The notes: generated by a model from the sequence alone, not told the origin. 7,557 nucleotides of DNA from DATFLL01 sp035267785 (GCA_035267785.1 DATFLL010000122.1:1-7557); one strand, 5' to 3'; counted from the first letter of the stretch, positions 1 through 6,912 are shown. Numbers and translations are program-made.

Positions 1-1596
1 CTGGCCGGCCAGTTCAACCGCGACGGCCACCACATCGTCGACCACTACACCTACGTCTTCCTCGGCGACGGCTGCCTGATGGAGGGTATCTCCCATGAGG
101 CCTGCTCGCTGGCCGGGACTCTGGGGCTGGGCAAGCTCATCGCCTTCTATGACGACAACGGCATCTCCATCGACGGCCACGTCGAGGGCTGGTTCACCGA
201 CGATACGCCCAAGCGCTTCGAGGCCTACGGCTGGCATGTCGTTCGCGACGTCGACGGCCACGACCCCGAGGCGGTCAAGAAGGCGATCCAGGAGGCACGC
301 TCGGTCAACGACAAGCCGTCGATGATCTGCTGCAAGACCGTGATTGGCTGGGGCGCCCCCAACCTGTGTGGCAGTCACGACTGCCACGGCGCCGCCCTGG
401 GCGACGACGAGGTGGCCGCGACTCGCGAGAACATCGGTTGGAAGTATCCCCCGTTCGAGGTGCCTGACGACATCTACTCGGGTTGGGATGCGCGCGACAA
501 GGGTGCCAAGGCCGAGCAGGCCTGGGGCGAGAAGTTCGCCGCCTACAAGAAGGCCCACCCCGAGTTGGCCGCCGAGTTCGAGCGTCGCACCGCCGGCGAG
601 CTGCCCGCCGACTGGGCCAAGCACGCCGCGGCCTTCATCAAGGAAGTCGACGGCAAGGCCGAGACCATCGCCAGCCGCAAGGCCTCGCAGAACACGATCA
701 ACGGTTTCGCCCCGGCCCTGCCCGAGATGCTCGGCGGTTCGGCCGACCTGGCCGGCTCCAACCTGACCATGTGGAAGGACTCCAAGCCGCTGTCGAACAC
801 TGTCTCCGACGGCAATTACATCTACTACGGCGTGCGCGAGTTCGCCATGTCGGCCATCATGAACGGCATCACCCTGCACGGCGGTTTCATCCCGTTCGGC
901 GGCACCTTCCTGATGTTCTCCGAGTACGCACGTAACGCCCTGCGCATGGCAGCGCTGATGAAGGTGCCCACCCTGTTCGTGTACACCCACGACTCCATTG
1001 GCCTGGGCGAGGACGGCCCGACCCATCAGCCCGTCGAGCAGACCGCGACCCTGCGCATGATTCCCAACATGTCCGTGTGGCGCCCCTGCGATGCCGTGGA
1101 GAGCGCGGTGGCCTGGAAGTGTGCGGTCGAGCGCCGTACCGGGCCGACCAGCCTCATCTTCTCGCGCCAGGGCCTACCCCATCAGGAGCGCAGCGCCGAT
1201 CAGATTGCCGCCATCGAGCGCGGCGGTTACGTACTGCGCGATGTCGACGGCAAGCCCGATGTGGTGCTCATCGCCACCGGCTCCGAGGTCGACCTGGCGG
1301 TCAAGGCCGCCGAGGCCCTGGCCGGCAAGGGCAAAAAGGCGCGCGTGGTCTCCATGCCGTCGACGGACGTGTTCGACGTTCAGGACGCCGCCTATCGCGA
1401 ATCGGTCCTGCCCAAGGGCGTGGTCCGGGTCGCCGTCGAGGCCGGTGTGACCGATTATTGGCGCAAATACGTCGGCCTGGATGGCACCGTGGTCGGCCTG
1501 GATCACTTCGGCGAGTCGGCCCCGGCCGGCGAGCTGTTCAAGGAATTCGGCTTCACCCCGGACCATGTGGTCGAGGCGGTCGAGGGCGTGCTCTAA
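1..1596 (+). CDS. tkt: Transketolase, 5'-truncated by the window edge
   Basis: Thiamine-diphosphate enzyme that moves two-carbon ketol units between sugar phosphates in the Calvin cycle and the non-oxidative pentose phosphate pathway; cytoplasmic. The reading frame is open from base 1, giving 531 visible residues against about 663 in E. coli TktA, so about 130 N-terminal residues lie outside the window. The first ATG (79) is internal: the codons before it continue the family sequence (LAGQFNRDGHHIVDHYTY) and include the cofactor motif GDG at visible residues 22-24. The N of DDNGISIDG supplies the matching metal ligand. GVREF carries the catalytic Glu equivalent to E. coli E411. The block HDSIGLGEDGPTHQ, starting at visible residue 330, matches the phosphate- and substrate-binding H461, D469 and H473. 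It ends VEGVL-TAA with no frameshift. Position at the head of gap-pgk-pyk-fba fits the cbbT role; in that context the symbol cbbT would also be suitable. Identification is very secure. Confidence 0.97.
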   Translation: MAGQFNRDGHHIVDHYTYVFLGDGCLMEGISHEACSLAGTLGLGKLIAFYDDNGISIDGHVEGWFTDDTPKRFEAYGWHVVRDVDGHDPEAVKKAIQEARSVNDKPSMICCKTVIGWGAPNLCGSHDCHGAALGDDEVAATRENIGWKYPPFEVPDDIYSGWDARDKGAKAEQAWGEKFAAYKKAHPELAAEFERRTAGELPADWAKHAAAFIKEVDGKAETIASRKASQNTINGFAPALPEMLGGSADLAGSNLTMWKDSKPLSNTVSDGNYIYYGVREFAMSAIMNGITLHGGFIPFGGTFLMFSEYARNALRMAALMKVPTLFVYTHDSIGLGEDGPTHQPVEQTATLRMIPNMSVWRPCDAVESAVAWKCAVERRTGPTSLIFSRQGLPHQERSADQIAAIERGGYVLRDVDGKPDVVLIATGSEVDLAVKAAEALAGKGKKARVVSMPSTDVFDVQDAAYRESVLPKGVVRVAVEAGVTDYWRKYVGLDGTVVGLDHFGESAPAGELFKEFGFTPDHVVEAVEGVL

Positions 1597-1628
1597 GCAA
1601 GCCCCGACGGATAACAAGATACAACGTG

Positions 1629-1647
1629 GCCCGGCCTTCGGCCGGGC
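1629..1647 (+). other. Perfect GC hairpin between tkt and gap
   Basis: Bases 1629-1636 and 1640-1647 form a perfect 8-bp all-GC stem closed by a 3-nt TTC loop, in the 92-nt gap after the tkt stop. It is followed by a C-run and only three Ts (about 1657-1661 onward), so it is not a convincing intrinsic terminator. It could be a weak attenuator, an mRNA processing or stability element that separates tkt from gap levels, or simply a GC-rich palindrome. The structure is directly visible; its role is inference. Confidence 0.55.
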
Positions 1648-1677
1648 AGCGTGCCCCCTTTGTCGAAATAGAACTGT

Positions 1678-1681
1678 GGAG
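1678..1681 (+). promoter_or_regulatory. Shine-Dalgarno sequence of gap
   Basis: GGAG lies 7 nt before the ATG at 1689. This supports that start, which also gives the standard GAPDH N-terminus with the Rossmann glycine motif beginning at residue 6. Confidence 0.75.
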
Positions 1682-1688
1682 ATAACAG

Positions 1689-2690
1689 ATGGCAATTAAA
1701 GTTGGTATCAATGGCTTCGGCCGCATCGGTCGTATGGCGTTTCGTGCGATCGCCCAGGACTTCAGCAACGACATCGAGGTCGTCGGCATCAACGATCTGC
1801 TCGACCCCGAGTACCTGGCCTACATGCTGCGCTACGACTCCGTGCACGGCCGCTTCGACGGCGACATCTCTGTCGACGGCACCACGCTGACCGTCAACGG
1901 CAAGAAGATTCGCCTGACCGCCGAGCGCGACCCCTCCGCCCTGAAGTGGAACGAAGTCGGTGCCGACATCGTCATCGAGTCCACCGGCCTGTTCCTGACC
2001 GAAGAGACCTGCCAGAAGCACATCGACGCCGGTGCGGGCAAGGTCGTGCAGAGCGCGCCGTCCAAGGACGCCACGCCCATGTTCGTATACGGTGTGAACC
2101 ACGATGTTTATAAGGGCGAGAAGATCGTCTCCGCCGCCTCCTGCACCACCAACTGCCTGGCGCCCGTGGCCAAGGTGCTCAACGACAAGTGGGGCATCAA
2201 GCGTGGCCTGATGTCCACCGTGCACGCCGCCACCGCCACGCAGAAGACCGTCGACGGCCCCTCCATGAAGGACTGGCGCGGCGGCCGCGGCATCCTGGAG
2301 AACATCATTCCCTCCTCGACGGGTGCGGCCAAGGCGGTGGGCAAGGTGCTGCCCGAGCTCAACGGCAAGCTCACCGGCATGGCCTTCCGCGTGCCGACCT
2401 CCGACGTCTCCGTGGTCGACCTGACGGTCGAGCTCGACAAGGGCGCGAGCTATGACGACATCTGCAAGGCGATGAAGTCGGCCTCCGAGGGCGAGCTCAA
2501 GAGCGTGCTGGGCTACACCGAGGACAAGGTCGTTTCGACCGACTTCCGCGGTCAGAGCGCCCCGTCGATCTTCGACGCCGGTGCCGGCATCGCCCTGGAC
2601 GACACCTTCGTCAAGGTCGTTTCCTGGTACGACAACGAGTACGGCTACACCTGCAACATGCTGCGCATGGTGCGCCACGTCGCGAAGTAA
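1689..2690 (+). CDS. gap: Glyceraldehyde-3-phosphate dehydrogenase, type I
   Basis: Interconverts glyceraldehyde-3-phosphate and 1,3-bisphosphoglycerate; reductive in the Calvin cycle and gluconeogenesis, oxidative in glycolysis. The 333 residues are the usual length. The N-terminal Rossmann domain opens with GINGFGRIGR (residues 6-15). Asp36 in GINDLLD corresponds to the acidic residue that contacts the adenosine ribose and favours NAD+ over NADP+. The catalytic centre is SAASCTTNC with nucleophile Cys152, and the base is His179 in STVHAATATQ. The phosphate-binding block IIPSSTGAAKAVG and the C-terminal SWYDNEYGY are intact. The loop around GPSMKDWRGGRG is of the E. coli GapA kind, not the chloroplast NADP type, so NAD preference is the likelier reading, though this is inference. 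Its place next to tkt and pgk suggests the Calvin-cycle copy, possibly used for both directions if it is the only gap gene. Start fixed by a good SD at 1678. Confidence 0.97.
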   Translation: MAIKVGINGFGRIGRMAFRAIAQDFSNDIEVVGINDLLDPEYLAYMLRYDSVHGRFDGDISVDGTTLTVNGKKIRLTAERDPSALKWNEVGADIVIESTGLFLTEETCQKHIDAGAGKVVQSAPSKDATPMFVYGVNHDVYKGEKIVSAASCTTNCLAPVAKVLNDKWGIKRGLMSTVHAATATQKTVDGPSMKDWRGGRGILENIIPSSTGAAKAVGKVLPELNGKLTGMAFRVPTSDVSVVDLTVELDKGASYDDICKAMKSASEGELKSVLGYTEDKVVSTDFRGQSAPSIFDAGAGIALDDTFVKVVSWYDNEYGYTCNMLRMVRHVAK

Positions 2691-2694
2691 GCGA

Positions 2695-2796
2695 CAAGTT
2701 CCAAGTTGCAAGTGACAAGTAAGGGCAAGTGAGTTGGCGGGCGGAGCCCGCCAACTCACCTTTCCTTGAAACTTTTATCTTGTGACTTGTAACTCG
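2695..2796. repeat. Heptamer-phased inverted repeat element between gap and pgk
   Basis: In the 185-nt gap after gap, CAAGT recurs at 2695, 2702, 2709 and 2716, exactly 7 nt apart, with a fifth copy out of phase at 2726. On the other side its complement ACTTG, in variants, recurs with the same phase: CCTTG 2764, ACTTT 2771, TCTTG 2778, ACTTG 2785, ACTCG 2792. The two sides flank a perfect 14-bp hairpin. Bases 2704-2719 and 2779-2794 are complementary at 14 of 16 positions. The whole arms 2695-2720 and 2771-2796 match at 19 of 26 in another register. The element is AT-richer than the genes and looks like a short non-coding palindromic repeat of the kind dispersed in bacterial genomes. That it has copies elsewhere cannot be seen here. 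Confidence 0.75.
2729..2759 (+). other. 14-bp perfect hairpin at the core of the gap-pgk element
   Basis: Bases 2729-2742 and 2746-2759 are exact reverse complements with a 3-nt GGA loop, 38 nt after the gap stop codon. The stem mixes a GC-rich inner half (GGCGGGC) with an outer GTGAGTT. The next bases are CTTTCCTTG, so the T-run needed for efficient intrinsic termination is poor (three Ts). A partial terminator, or a barrier to 3' exonucleases that stabilises the tkt-gap message, are both possible. The stem is certain, the function is not. Confidence 0.7.
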
Positions 2797-2812
2797 TGCT
2801 AGAGAGCCATTC

Positions 2813-2830
2813 GCCAAGGCCTCCCTTGGC
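2813..2830 (+). other. Short hairpin upstream of pgk
   Basis: GCCAAGG (2813-2819) and CCTTGGC (2824-2830) form a perfect 7-bp stem with a 4-nt loop, 34 nt before the pgk Shine-Dalgarno sequence. There is no terminal T-run. It could shape the 5' end of a processed pgk transcript; no function can be read from the sequence alone. Confidence 0.4.
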
Positions 2831-2863
2831 CGATGACTTTCCGATATTTCATGACTTAGATTT

Positions 2864-2868
2864 GGGAG
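2864..2868 (+). promoter_or_regulatory. Shine-Dalgarno sequence of pgk
   Basis: GGGAG lies 7 nt before the ATG at 2876. It settles this start, which begins MSVIKMTDLDL exactly as E. coli Pgk does. Confidence 0.8.
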
Positions 2869-2875
2869 ACTATCC

Positions 2876-4057
2876 ATGTCCGTAATCAAGATGACCGACC
2901 TGGATCTGGCCGGCAAGCGGGTGTTGATCCGCGAGGACTTGAACGTGCCCGTCAAAGGCGGAAAGGTGACTTCCGATGCGCGCATCCGCGCCTCGCTGGC
3001 GACCATCGAGCACGCCGCCAAGGCCGGGGCCAAGGTCATGCTCATGTCCCATCTCGGCCGCCCCGAGGAGGGTGTCTACGCCGAGGAGTTCTCCATGCAG
3101 CCCGTAGCCGATCATCTCGGCAAGCTGCTCGGCAAGGACGTACGCGTTGTCAAGGATTATCTGGACAAGGCTCCGGAGCTGACCGACGGTGAAGTCGTGA
3201 TCCTGGAGAACGTGCGCTTCAACAAGGGCGAGAAAAAGGACGACGAGGCCCTGTCGAAGAAGTACGCCGCTCTATGCGACGTCTACGTGATGGATGCCTT
3301 CGGCACGGCGCACCGCGCCCAGGCCTCTACCCATGGCGCCGGCAAGTTCGCCCCCGTCGCCTGCGCCGGCCCGCTGCTCGCCGCCGAGCTGGAGGCGCTG
3401 GGCAAGGCGCTGGGCAACCCCAAGCGCCCGATGGTCGCCATCGTCGGCGGCTCCAAGGTCTCGACCAAGCTGACCGTGCTGGAGTCGCTGTCCAAGGTCG
3501 TCGACCAGCTCATCGTCGGCGGCGGTATCGCCAACACCTTCATCGCGGCGGCCGGCCACAACGTCGGCAAGTCGCTGTACGAAGTCGACCTCATTGACGA
3601 GGCAAAGCGCCTGACCGAGGCCGCGCGCGCCAACGGCGGCGACATTCCGGTGCCGGTCGACGTGGTCTGCGGCAAGGAATTCTCCGAGTCCGCCAAGGCC
3701 GAGCTCAAGCCGGTCGAGCAGGTCGCCGACGACGACATGATCTTCGACATCGGCCCGGAGACGTCCAAGCAGTTCGCCGAGATACTCAAGAGCGCGGGCA
3801 CCATCGTCTGGAACGGTCCGGTGGGCGTGTTCGAGTTCGATCAGTTCGGCGAGGGCACCAAGGCCCTGTCCATGGCCATTGCCGAGAGCCCGGCGTTTTC
3901 GATCGCCGGCGGCGGCGATACGCTGGCGGCAGTCGACAAGTACGGCATCGCCGACAAGGTGTCCTACATTTCCACCGGCGGCGGCGCCTTCCTCGAGTTC
4001 CTGGAGGGCAAGACCCTGCCCGCCGTGGCGATGCTCGAGGAGCGGGCCAAAGCGTGA
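2876..4057 (+). CDS. pgk: Phosphoglycerate kinase
   Basis: Transfers phosphate between ATP and 3-phosphoglycerate, giving 1,3-bisphosphoglycerate in the Calvin cycle and ATP in glycolysis; cytoplasmic monomer in the family. The 393 residues compare with 387 in E. coli Pgk, and long runs are identical by eye. The N-domain holds the substrate residues: the RxDxN signature at 19-23 (here with Glu20 where E. coli has Ala), catalytic Arg36 in SDARIRA, and His59/Arg62 in SHLGRP. LENVRFNKGEKKDD and MDAFGTAHRAQAS follow. The C-domain has the nucleotide-binding VGGSKVSTKL, the WNGPVGVFE block and the GGGDT motif beginning near residue 345. Nothing is missing. It is separated from gap by the palindromic element and from pyk by 61 nt without a terminator, which fits operon membership. 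Confidence 0.97.
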   Translation: MSVIKMTDLDLAGKRVLIREDLNVPVKGGKVTSDARIRASLATIEHAAKAGAKVMLMSHLGRPEEGVYAEEFSMQPVADHLGKLLGKDVRVVKDYLDKAPELTDGEVVILENVRFNKGEKKDDEALSKKYAALCDVYVMDAFGTAHRAQASTHGAGKFAPVACAGPLLAAELEALGKALGNPKRPMVAIVGGSKVSTKLTVLESLSKVVDQLIVGGGIANTFIAAAGHNVGKSLYEVDLIDEAKRLTEAARANGGDIPVPVDVVCGKEFSESAKAELKPVEQVADDDMIFDIGPETSKQFAEILKSAGTIVWNGPVGVFEFDQFGEGTKALSMAIAESPAFSIAGGGDTLAAVDKYGIADKVSYISTGGGAFLEFLEGKTLPAVAMLEERAKA

Positions 4058-4058
4058 C

Positions 4059-4086
4059 GCGATTCGAGGTGCGAGTACGAAATCGC
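4059..4086 (+). other. Weak imperfect hairpin between pgk and pyk
   Basis: GCGATT (4059-4064) pairs with AATCGC (4081-4086), and two further GC pairs (4065-4066 with 4078-4079) follow after a bulged A. The loop of about 11 nt contains the second of two CGAG copies spaced 7 nt apart (4065 and 4072). The stem is short and there is no T-run, so it is not a terminator. Confidence 0.3.
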
Positions 4087-4105
4087 TATTCGGTTCTTGC
4101 CGCTT

Positions 4106-4110
4106 GAGGA
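4106..4110 (+). promoter_or_regulatory. Shine-Dalgarno sequence of pyk
   Basis: GAGGA sits 8 nt before the ATG at 4119 and supports that start. The resulting N-terminus, MQRRTKIVATLGPAT, enters the pyruvate kinase fold directly and is slightly shorter than that of E. coli PykA. Confidence 0.75.
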
Positions 4111-4118
4111 CGCCATAG

Positions 4119-5564
4119 ATGCAAAGAAGAACCAAGATCGTTGCGACCCTCGGGCCCGCCACCGACGATGCCAAGGTGATGGACAAGATCATCGAGGCCG
4201 GCGTCGACGTCGTGCGCGTCAACTTCTCCCACGGCAGCGCCGAGGAGCACATCGACCGCGCCGAGCGCGTGCGCAACCGCGCCCGCGCCCACGGTCGCCA
4301 AGTGGGCCTGTTGGCCGACCTGCAAGGCCCGAAGATACGCATCGACCGCTTCAAGGACGGCCCCGTCGAGCTCGTCGAGGGCGAGGTTTTCGTACTCGAC
4401 AATCAGCTTGCCGAGGACGCGGGGACGACCGAACGCGTTGGCCTGGCCTACAAGCAACTGCCCGACGACGTCAAGCGCGGCGATACGCTGTTGCTCGATG
4501 ACGGGCGCATCGTGCTGTGGGTCGACGACGTCAGCGACACCGAGGTCATCACGCGTGTGGTCGTCGGCGGGCAGCTCTCCGATCGCAAGGGCATCAACCG
4601 CCAGGGCGGCGGGCTTTCGGCACCGGCCCTCACGGACAAGGACCGCGACGATATCCGCGTCGCCGCCCAGATGCAGGCCGACTACCTGGCCGTCTCCTTC
4701 CCGCGCAGCGCCGCGGACATCCACGAGGCGCGTCGCCTGCTCGAGGAGGCGGGCGGACAGAAGTGCTCCATCATCGCGAAGATCGAGCGGGCCGAGGCCC
4801 TCGACGTCATCGAGGAGATCGTCGGTGCCTCCGATGTCATCATGATCGCCCGCGGCGATCTCGGTGTGGAGATCGGCGATGCCGCGCTGCCCCCGGTGCA
4901 AAAGCGTCTCATCCAGCTTGCCCGCAGCATGAACCGCGTGGTGATCACGGCCACCCAGATGATGGAGTCCATGATCGAGAATCAAATCCCTACGCGGGCC
5001 GAGGTTTTTGACGTGGCCAACGCCGTGCTCGACGGCACCGACGCGGTCATGCTCTCGGCGGAGACCGCCTCGGGCAAATACCCCGACAAGGCCATCGAGG
5101 CCATGGACCGCGTCTGCCGGGAAGCCGAAAAACAGCGTATGGCCACGGTCTCGACGCATCGCATCGACGAGCGCTTCTCGCGCATCGACGAGGCCATCGC
5201 CATGGCCGCCATGTACACGGCCAACCACCTGCACGTCAAAGCGATCGCCGCGCTGACCGAGTCCGGTTCGACGCCGCTGTGGATGTCGCGCATCAGCTCG
5301 GGCATCCCCATCTACGCCTTGACGAGCCATGTCGAGACGCGTAGAAAAGTGACTCTCTACCGGGGTGTGTACCCCGTCAGCTTTGACGTGGCGACGCAGG
5401 ATCACGCCGAGGTCAACAAGGAGGCGATCGACGAGCTGCTGCGCCGCGGGGCGGTGCGCGACGGCGATCTGGTGATTATTACCAAGGGCGACCTTATGGG
5501 CATGCTGGGCGGCACGAACGCGATGAAGATCGTCAAGGTGGGCGAGCTGCTGCCCAGCAGCTGA
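4119..5564 (+). CDS. pyk: Pyruvate kinase, PykA-like
   Basis: Converts phosphoenolpyruvate and ADP to pyruvate and ATP, the last step of glycolysis, effectively irreversible in cells. The 481 residues equal the family length (E. coli PykA about 480), and the sequence follows PykA more closely than PykF by eye (for example DLQGPKIR, LLLDDGR, KGINxxGGGLSA, DYLAVSFPR). Arg33, Asn35 and Ser37 in VRVNFSHG form the substrate/K+ site. Lys221 and Glu223 in IIAKIERAEA, Asp247 in ARGDLGVEIG and Thr279 in ITATQMMESM are the catalytic and metal-binding residues. The C-terminal regulatory domain (from about residue 350) is complete, with ESGSTPLWMSRIS and LYRGVYP. PykA-type enzymes are usually activated by AMP or sugar monophosphates instead of fructose-1,6-bisphosphate; the effector here is inference. 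It is the only gene of the cluster with no direct Calvin-cycle step and gives a route from fixed carbon to pyruvate. Confidence 0.96.
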   Translation: MQRRTKIVATLGPATDDAKVMDKIIEAGVDVVRVNFSHGSAEEHIDRAERVRNRARAHGRQVGLLADLQGPKIRIDRFKDGPVELVEGEVFVLDNQLAEDAGTTERVGLAYKQLPDDVKRGDTLLLDDGRIVLWVDDVSDTEVITRVVVGGQLSDRKGINRQGGGLSAPALTDKDRDDIRVAAQMQADYLAVSFPRSAADIHEARRLLEEAGGQKCSIIAKIERAEALDVIEEIVGASDVIMIARGDLGVEIGDAALPPVQKRLIQLARSMNRVVITATQMMESMIENQIPTRAEVFDVANAVLDGTDAVMLSAETASGKYPDKAIEAMDRVCREAEKQRMATVSTHRIDERFSRIDEAIAMAAMYTANHLHVKAIAALTESGSTPLWMSRISSGIPIYALTSHVETRRKVTLYRGVYPVSFDVATQDHAEVNKEAIDELLRRGAVRDGDLVIITKGDLMGMLGGTNAMKIVKVGELLPSS

Positions 5565-5741
5565 CGCCGGCGCCCAGGGGCGTCTGCGTAGGCCTGGCCG
5601 TGGCCCGGCCCGTGGAGCCGTCGGCGGCCGACGCGCGGCGGCGAGTCAGGGGCAGGCGGGTGCGGCCCGTAGCGCGGTGCCCCGATGCTGAACTAAACTG
5701 ACTGGAAAAATTTCGCATTTCACACATCAAGGAGGTCCAAA
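5565..5741 (+). other. Structured pyk-fba intergenic leader
   Basis: This 177-nt gap is very GC-rich up to about 5690, then turns AT-rich (13 G/C in the 40 bases 5691-5730). The GC-rich part holds a 6-bp stem at 5619-5624/5628-5633 and a longer fold closed by GGGGCA (5649-5654) with TGCCCC (5678-5683). No stem is followed by a T-run, so I see no terminator. The AT-rich part could contain a promoter: CTGACT at 5698 is a passable -35, but no good -10 is spaced from it, so I do not call one. No open frame of note and no tRNA or known riboswitch is recognisable. Confidence 0.4.
5729..5736 (+). promoter_or_regulatory. Full-length Shine-Dalgarno sequence of fba
   Basis: AAGGAGGT is an uninterrupted 8-nt complement to the 3' end of bacterial 16S rRNA, 5 nt before the ATG at 5742. 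It is the strongest ribosome binding site in the window and fixes the fba start. Confidence 0.9.
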
Positions 5742-6830
5742 ATGGCCCTGATTACCCTTCGCCAGCTGCTGGACCATGCCGCCGAGAACGGCTACGGCAT
5801 GCCGGCCTTCAACGTCAACAATATGGAACAGGTGCATGCCATCATGCAGGCCGCCGACGAGGCCAACAGCCCCGTCATCATGCAGGGCTCGGCGGGCGCC
5901 CGTTCCTATGCGGGTGAGCCGTTCCTGCGCCACCTGATTTCCGCGGCGATCGAGATGTATCCGCACATCCCGGTCTGCATGCATCAGGACCACGGCGCCG
6001 CCCCCGGGGTGTGCCTGCGTTCCATCCAGTCCGGTTTCAGCTCGGTGATGATGGACGGCTCCCTGCTGGAGGACATGAAGACCCCCTCGAGCTACGAGTA
6101 CAACGTCGATGTCACCCGCAAGGTCGTCGAGATGGCCCACGCCGGCGGCGTCTCCGTCGAGGGTGAGCTGGGCTGCCTGGGCTCGCTGGAGACCGGCATG
6201 GCCGGCGAGGAAGACGGCTCCGGCGCCGAGGGCAAGCTCTCCCACGACCAGTTGCTGACCGACCCGGAGCAGGCCGCCGATTTCGTCGCCCAGACCGGCG
6301 TCGACGCCCTGGCCATCGCCATTGGCACCTCGCACGGCGCCTACAAGTTCACCCGCCCGCCCACCGGCGACATCCTGGCCATCGAGCGTATCAAGGAGAT
6401 TCACGCCCGCATCCCGGACACGCATCTGGTGATGCACGGCTCTTCGTCCGTACCGCAGGAGTGGCTGGAGATCATCAACACTCACGGCGGCGACATGGGC
6501 TCGACCTACGGCGTGCCGGTCGAGGAGATCCAGGAAGGCATCAAGCACGGCGTGCGCAAGGTGAACATCGATACCGACCTGCGTATGGCCTCCACCGGTG
6601 CCATCCGCAAGCACCTGCACGACAACCCCTCGAACTTCGACCCGCGCAAATTCCTCAAGGCCTCCACCGCGGCCATGAAGGAAATCTGCAAGGCCCGCTA
6701 CGAGGCCTTCGGTTCGGCGGGCATGGCCTCCAAGATCACGGCCCTGAGCCTGGAGGACATGGTCAAGCGCTACGTCTCCGGCGAGCTCGCGCCCAAGGTC
6801 GAAGGCGGCGCCAAGAAGAAGGCCGGCTGA
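5742..6830 (+). CDS. fba: Fructose-1,6-bisphosphate aldolase, class II, Calvin-cycle type
   Basis: Zinc-dependent aldolase joining dihydroxyacetone phosphate with glyceraldehyde-3-phosphate to give fructose-1,6-bisphosphate. Calvin-cycle members (CbbA) also make sedoheptulose-1,7-bisphosphate from erythrose-4-phosphate. The 362 residues form one TIM barrel. His84 in HQDHG, His198 in GTSHGAYKF and His232 in MHGSSSVP are the zinc ligands, Asp83 is the likely proton-transfer residue, and Glu142 in EGELG is a further metal-site residue. The phosphate-binding motif NIDTD is at 275-279. The early sequence MALITLRQLLDHAAENGYG and the motifs fit the CbbA-like subgroup better than the E. coli FbaA subgroup. 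The C-terminus ends in a lysine-rich tail (PKVEGGAKKKAG) beyond the fold. It closes the tkt-gap-pgk-pyk set, with its own very strong RBS and a terminator directly after it. The symbol cbbA would also be apt. Confidence 0.96.
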   Translation: MALITLRQLLDHAAENGYGMPAFNVNNMEQVHAIMQAADEANSPVIMQGSAGARSYAGEPFLRHLISAAIEMYPHIPVCMHQDHGAAPGVCLRSIQSGFSSVMMDGSLLEDMKTPSSYEYNVDVTRKVVEMAHAGGVSVEGELGCLGSLETGMAGEEDGSGAEGKLSHDQLLTDPEQAADFVAQTGVDALAIAIGTSHGAYKFTRPPTGDILAIERIKEIHARIPDTHLVMHGSSSVPQEWLEIINTHGGDMGSTYGVPVEEIQEGIKHGVRKVNIDTDLRMASTGAIRKHLHDNPSNFDPRKFLKASTAAMKEICKARYEAFGSAGMASKITALSLEDMVKRYVSGELAPKVEGGAKKKAG

Positions 6831-6856
6831 GGCTCGCCTCACCCGGTGCACCGACG

Positions 6857-6886
6857 AGGCGGGGGTCAAGGCCCCCGCCTTTTTTA
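6857..6886 (+). terminator. Intrinsic terminator after fba
   Basis: GGCGGGGG (6858-6865) pairs with CCCCCGCC (6872-6879). A further T-G pair shrinks the loop to CAAG, and A6857 pairs with the first base of a six-T run (6880-6885). The GC stem plus T-run, 27 nt after the fba stop, is a textbook Rho-independent terminator and marks the probable end of the operon. Confidence 0.93.
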
Positions 6887-6912
6887 TTCCTGCCTATCCG
6901 TGCCCCGCAGCC

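Noticed and set aside
79..81. ATG at 79 as the start of transketolase
   Set aside because: The frame is open and homologous to transketolase from base 1, and the cofactor GDG motif lies before this Met, so it is an internal codon.
1593..2759. 388-aa open frame on the minus strand opposite gap
   Set aside because: It mirrors a highly conserved gene; long antisense frames are expected from GC-biased codon third positions. Its translation is rich in G, H, D, V and L in a typical shadow pattern with no recognisable domain.
2729..2759. Calling the 14-bp hairpin after gap a true terminator
   Set aside because: Only CTTTCC follows the stem and the downstream genes share direction and pathway. I therefore list it as a hairpin with possible partial termination only.
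3272..4402. 376-aa minus-strand open frame over pgk and the start of pyk
   Set aside because: Antisense shadow of two certain genes, no domain recognised and no separate promoter or RBS evident.
4086..5405. 439-aa minus-strand open frame over pyk
   Set aside because: Shadow of pyk caused by high GC; its low-complexity composition resembles no protein family I know.
5698..5726. Sigma-70 promoter before fba
   Set aside because: The -35-like CTGACT has no acceptable -10 hexamer 16-18 nt downstream (CACACA or similar), so the call would rest on AT content alone.
5727..6869. 380-aa minus-strand open frame over fba
   Set aside because: Shadow of fba. The plus-strand gene carries all zinc and phosphate motifs plus a perfect RBS.
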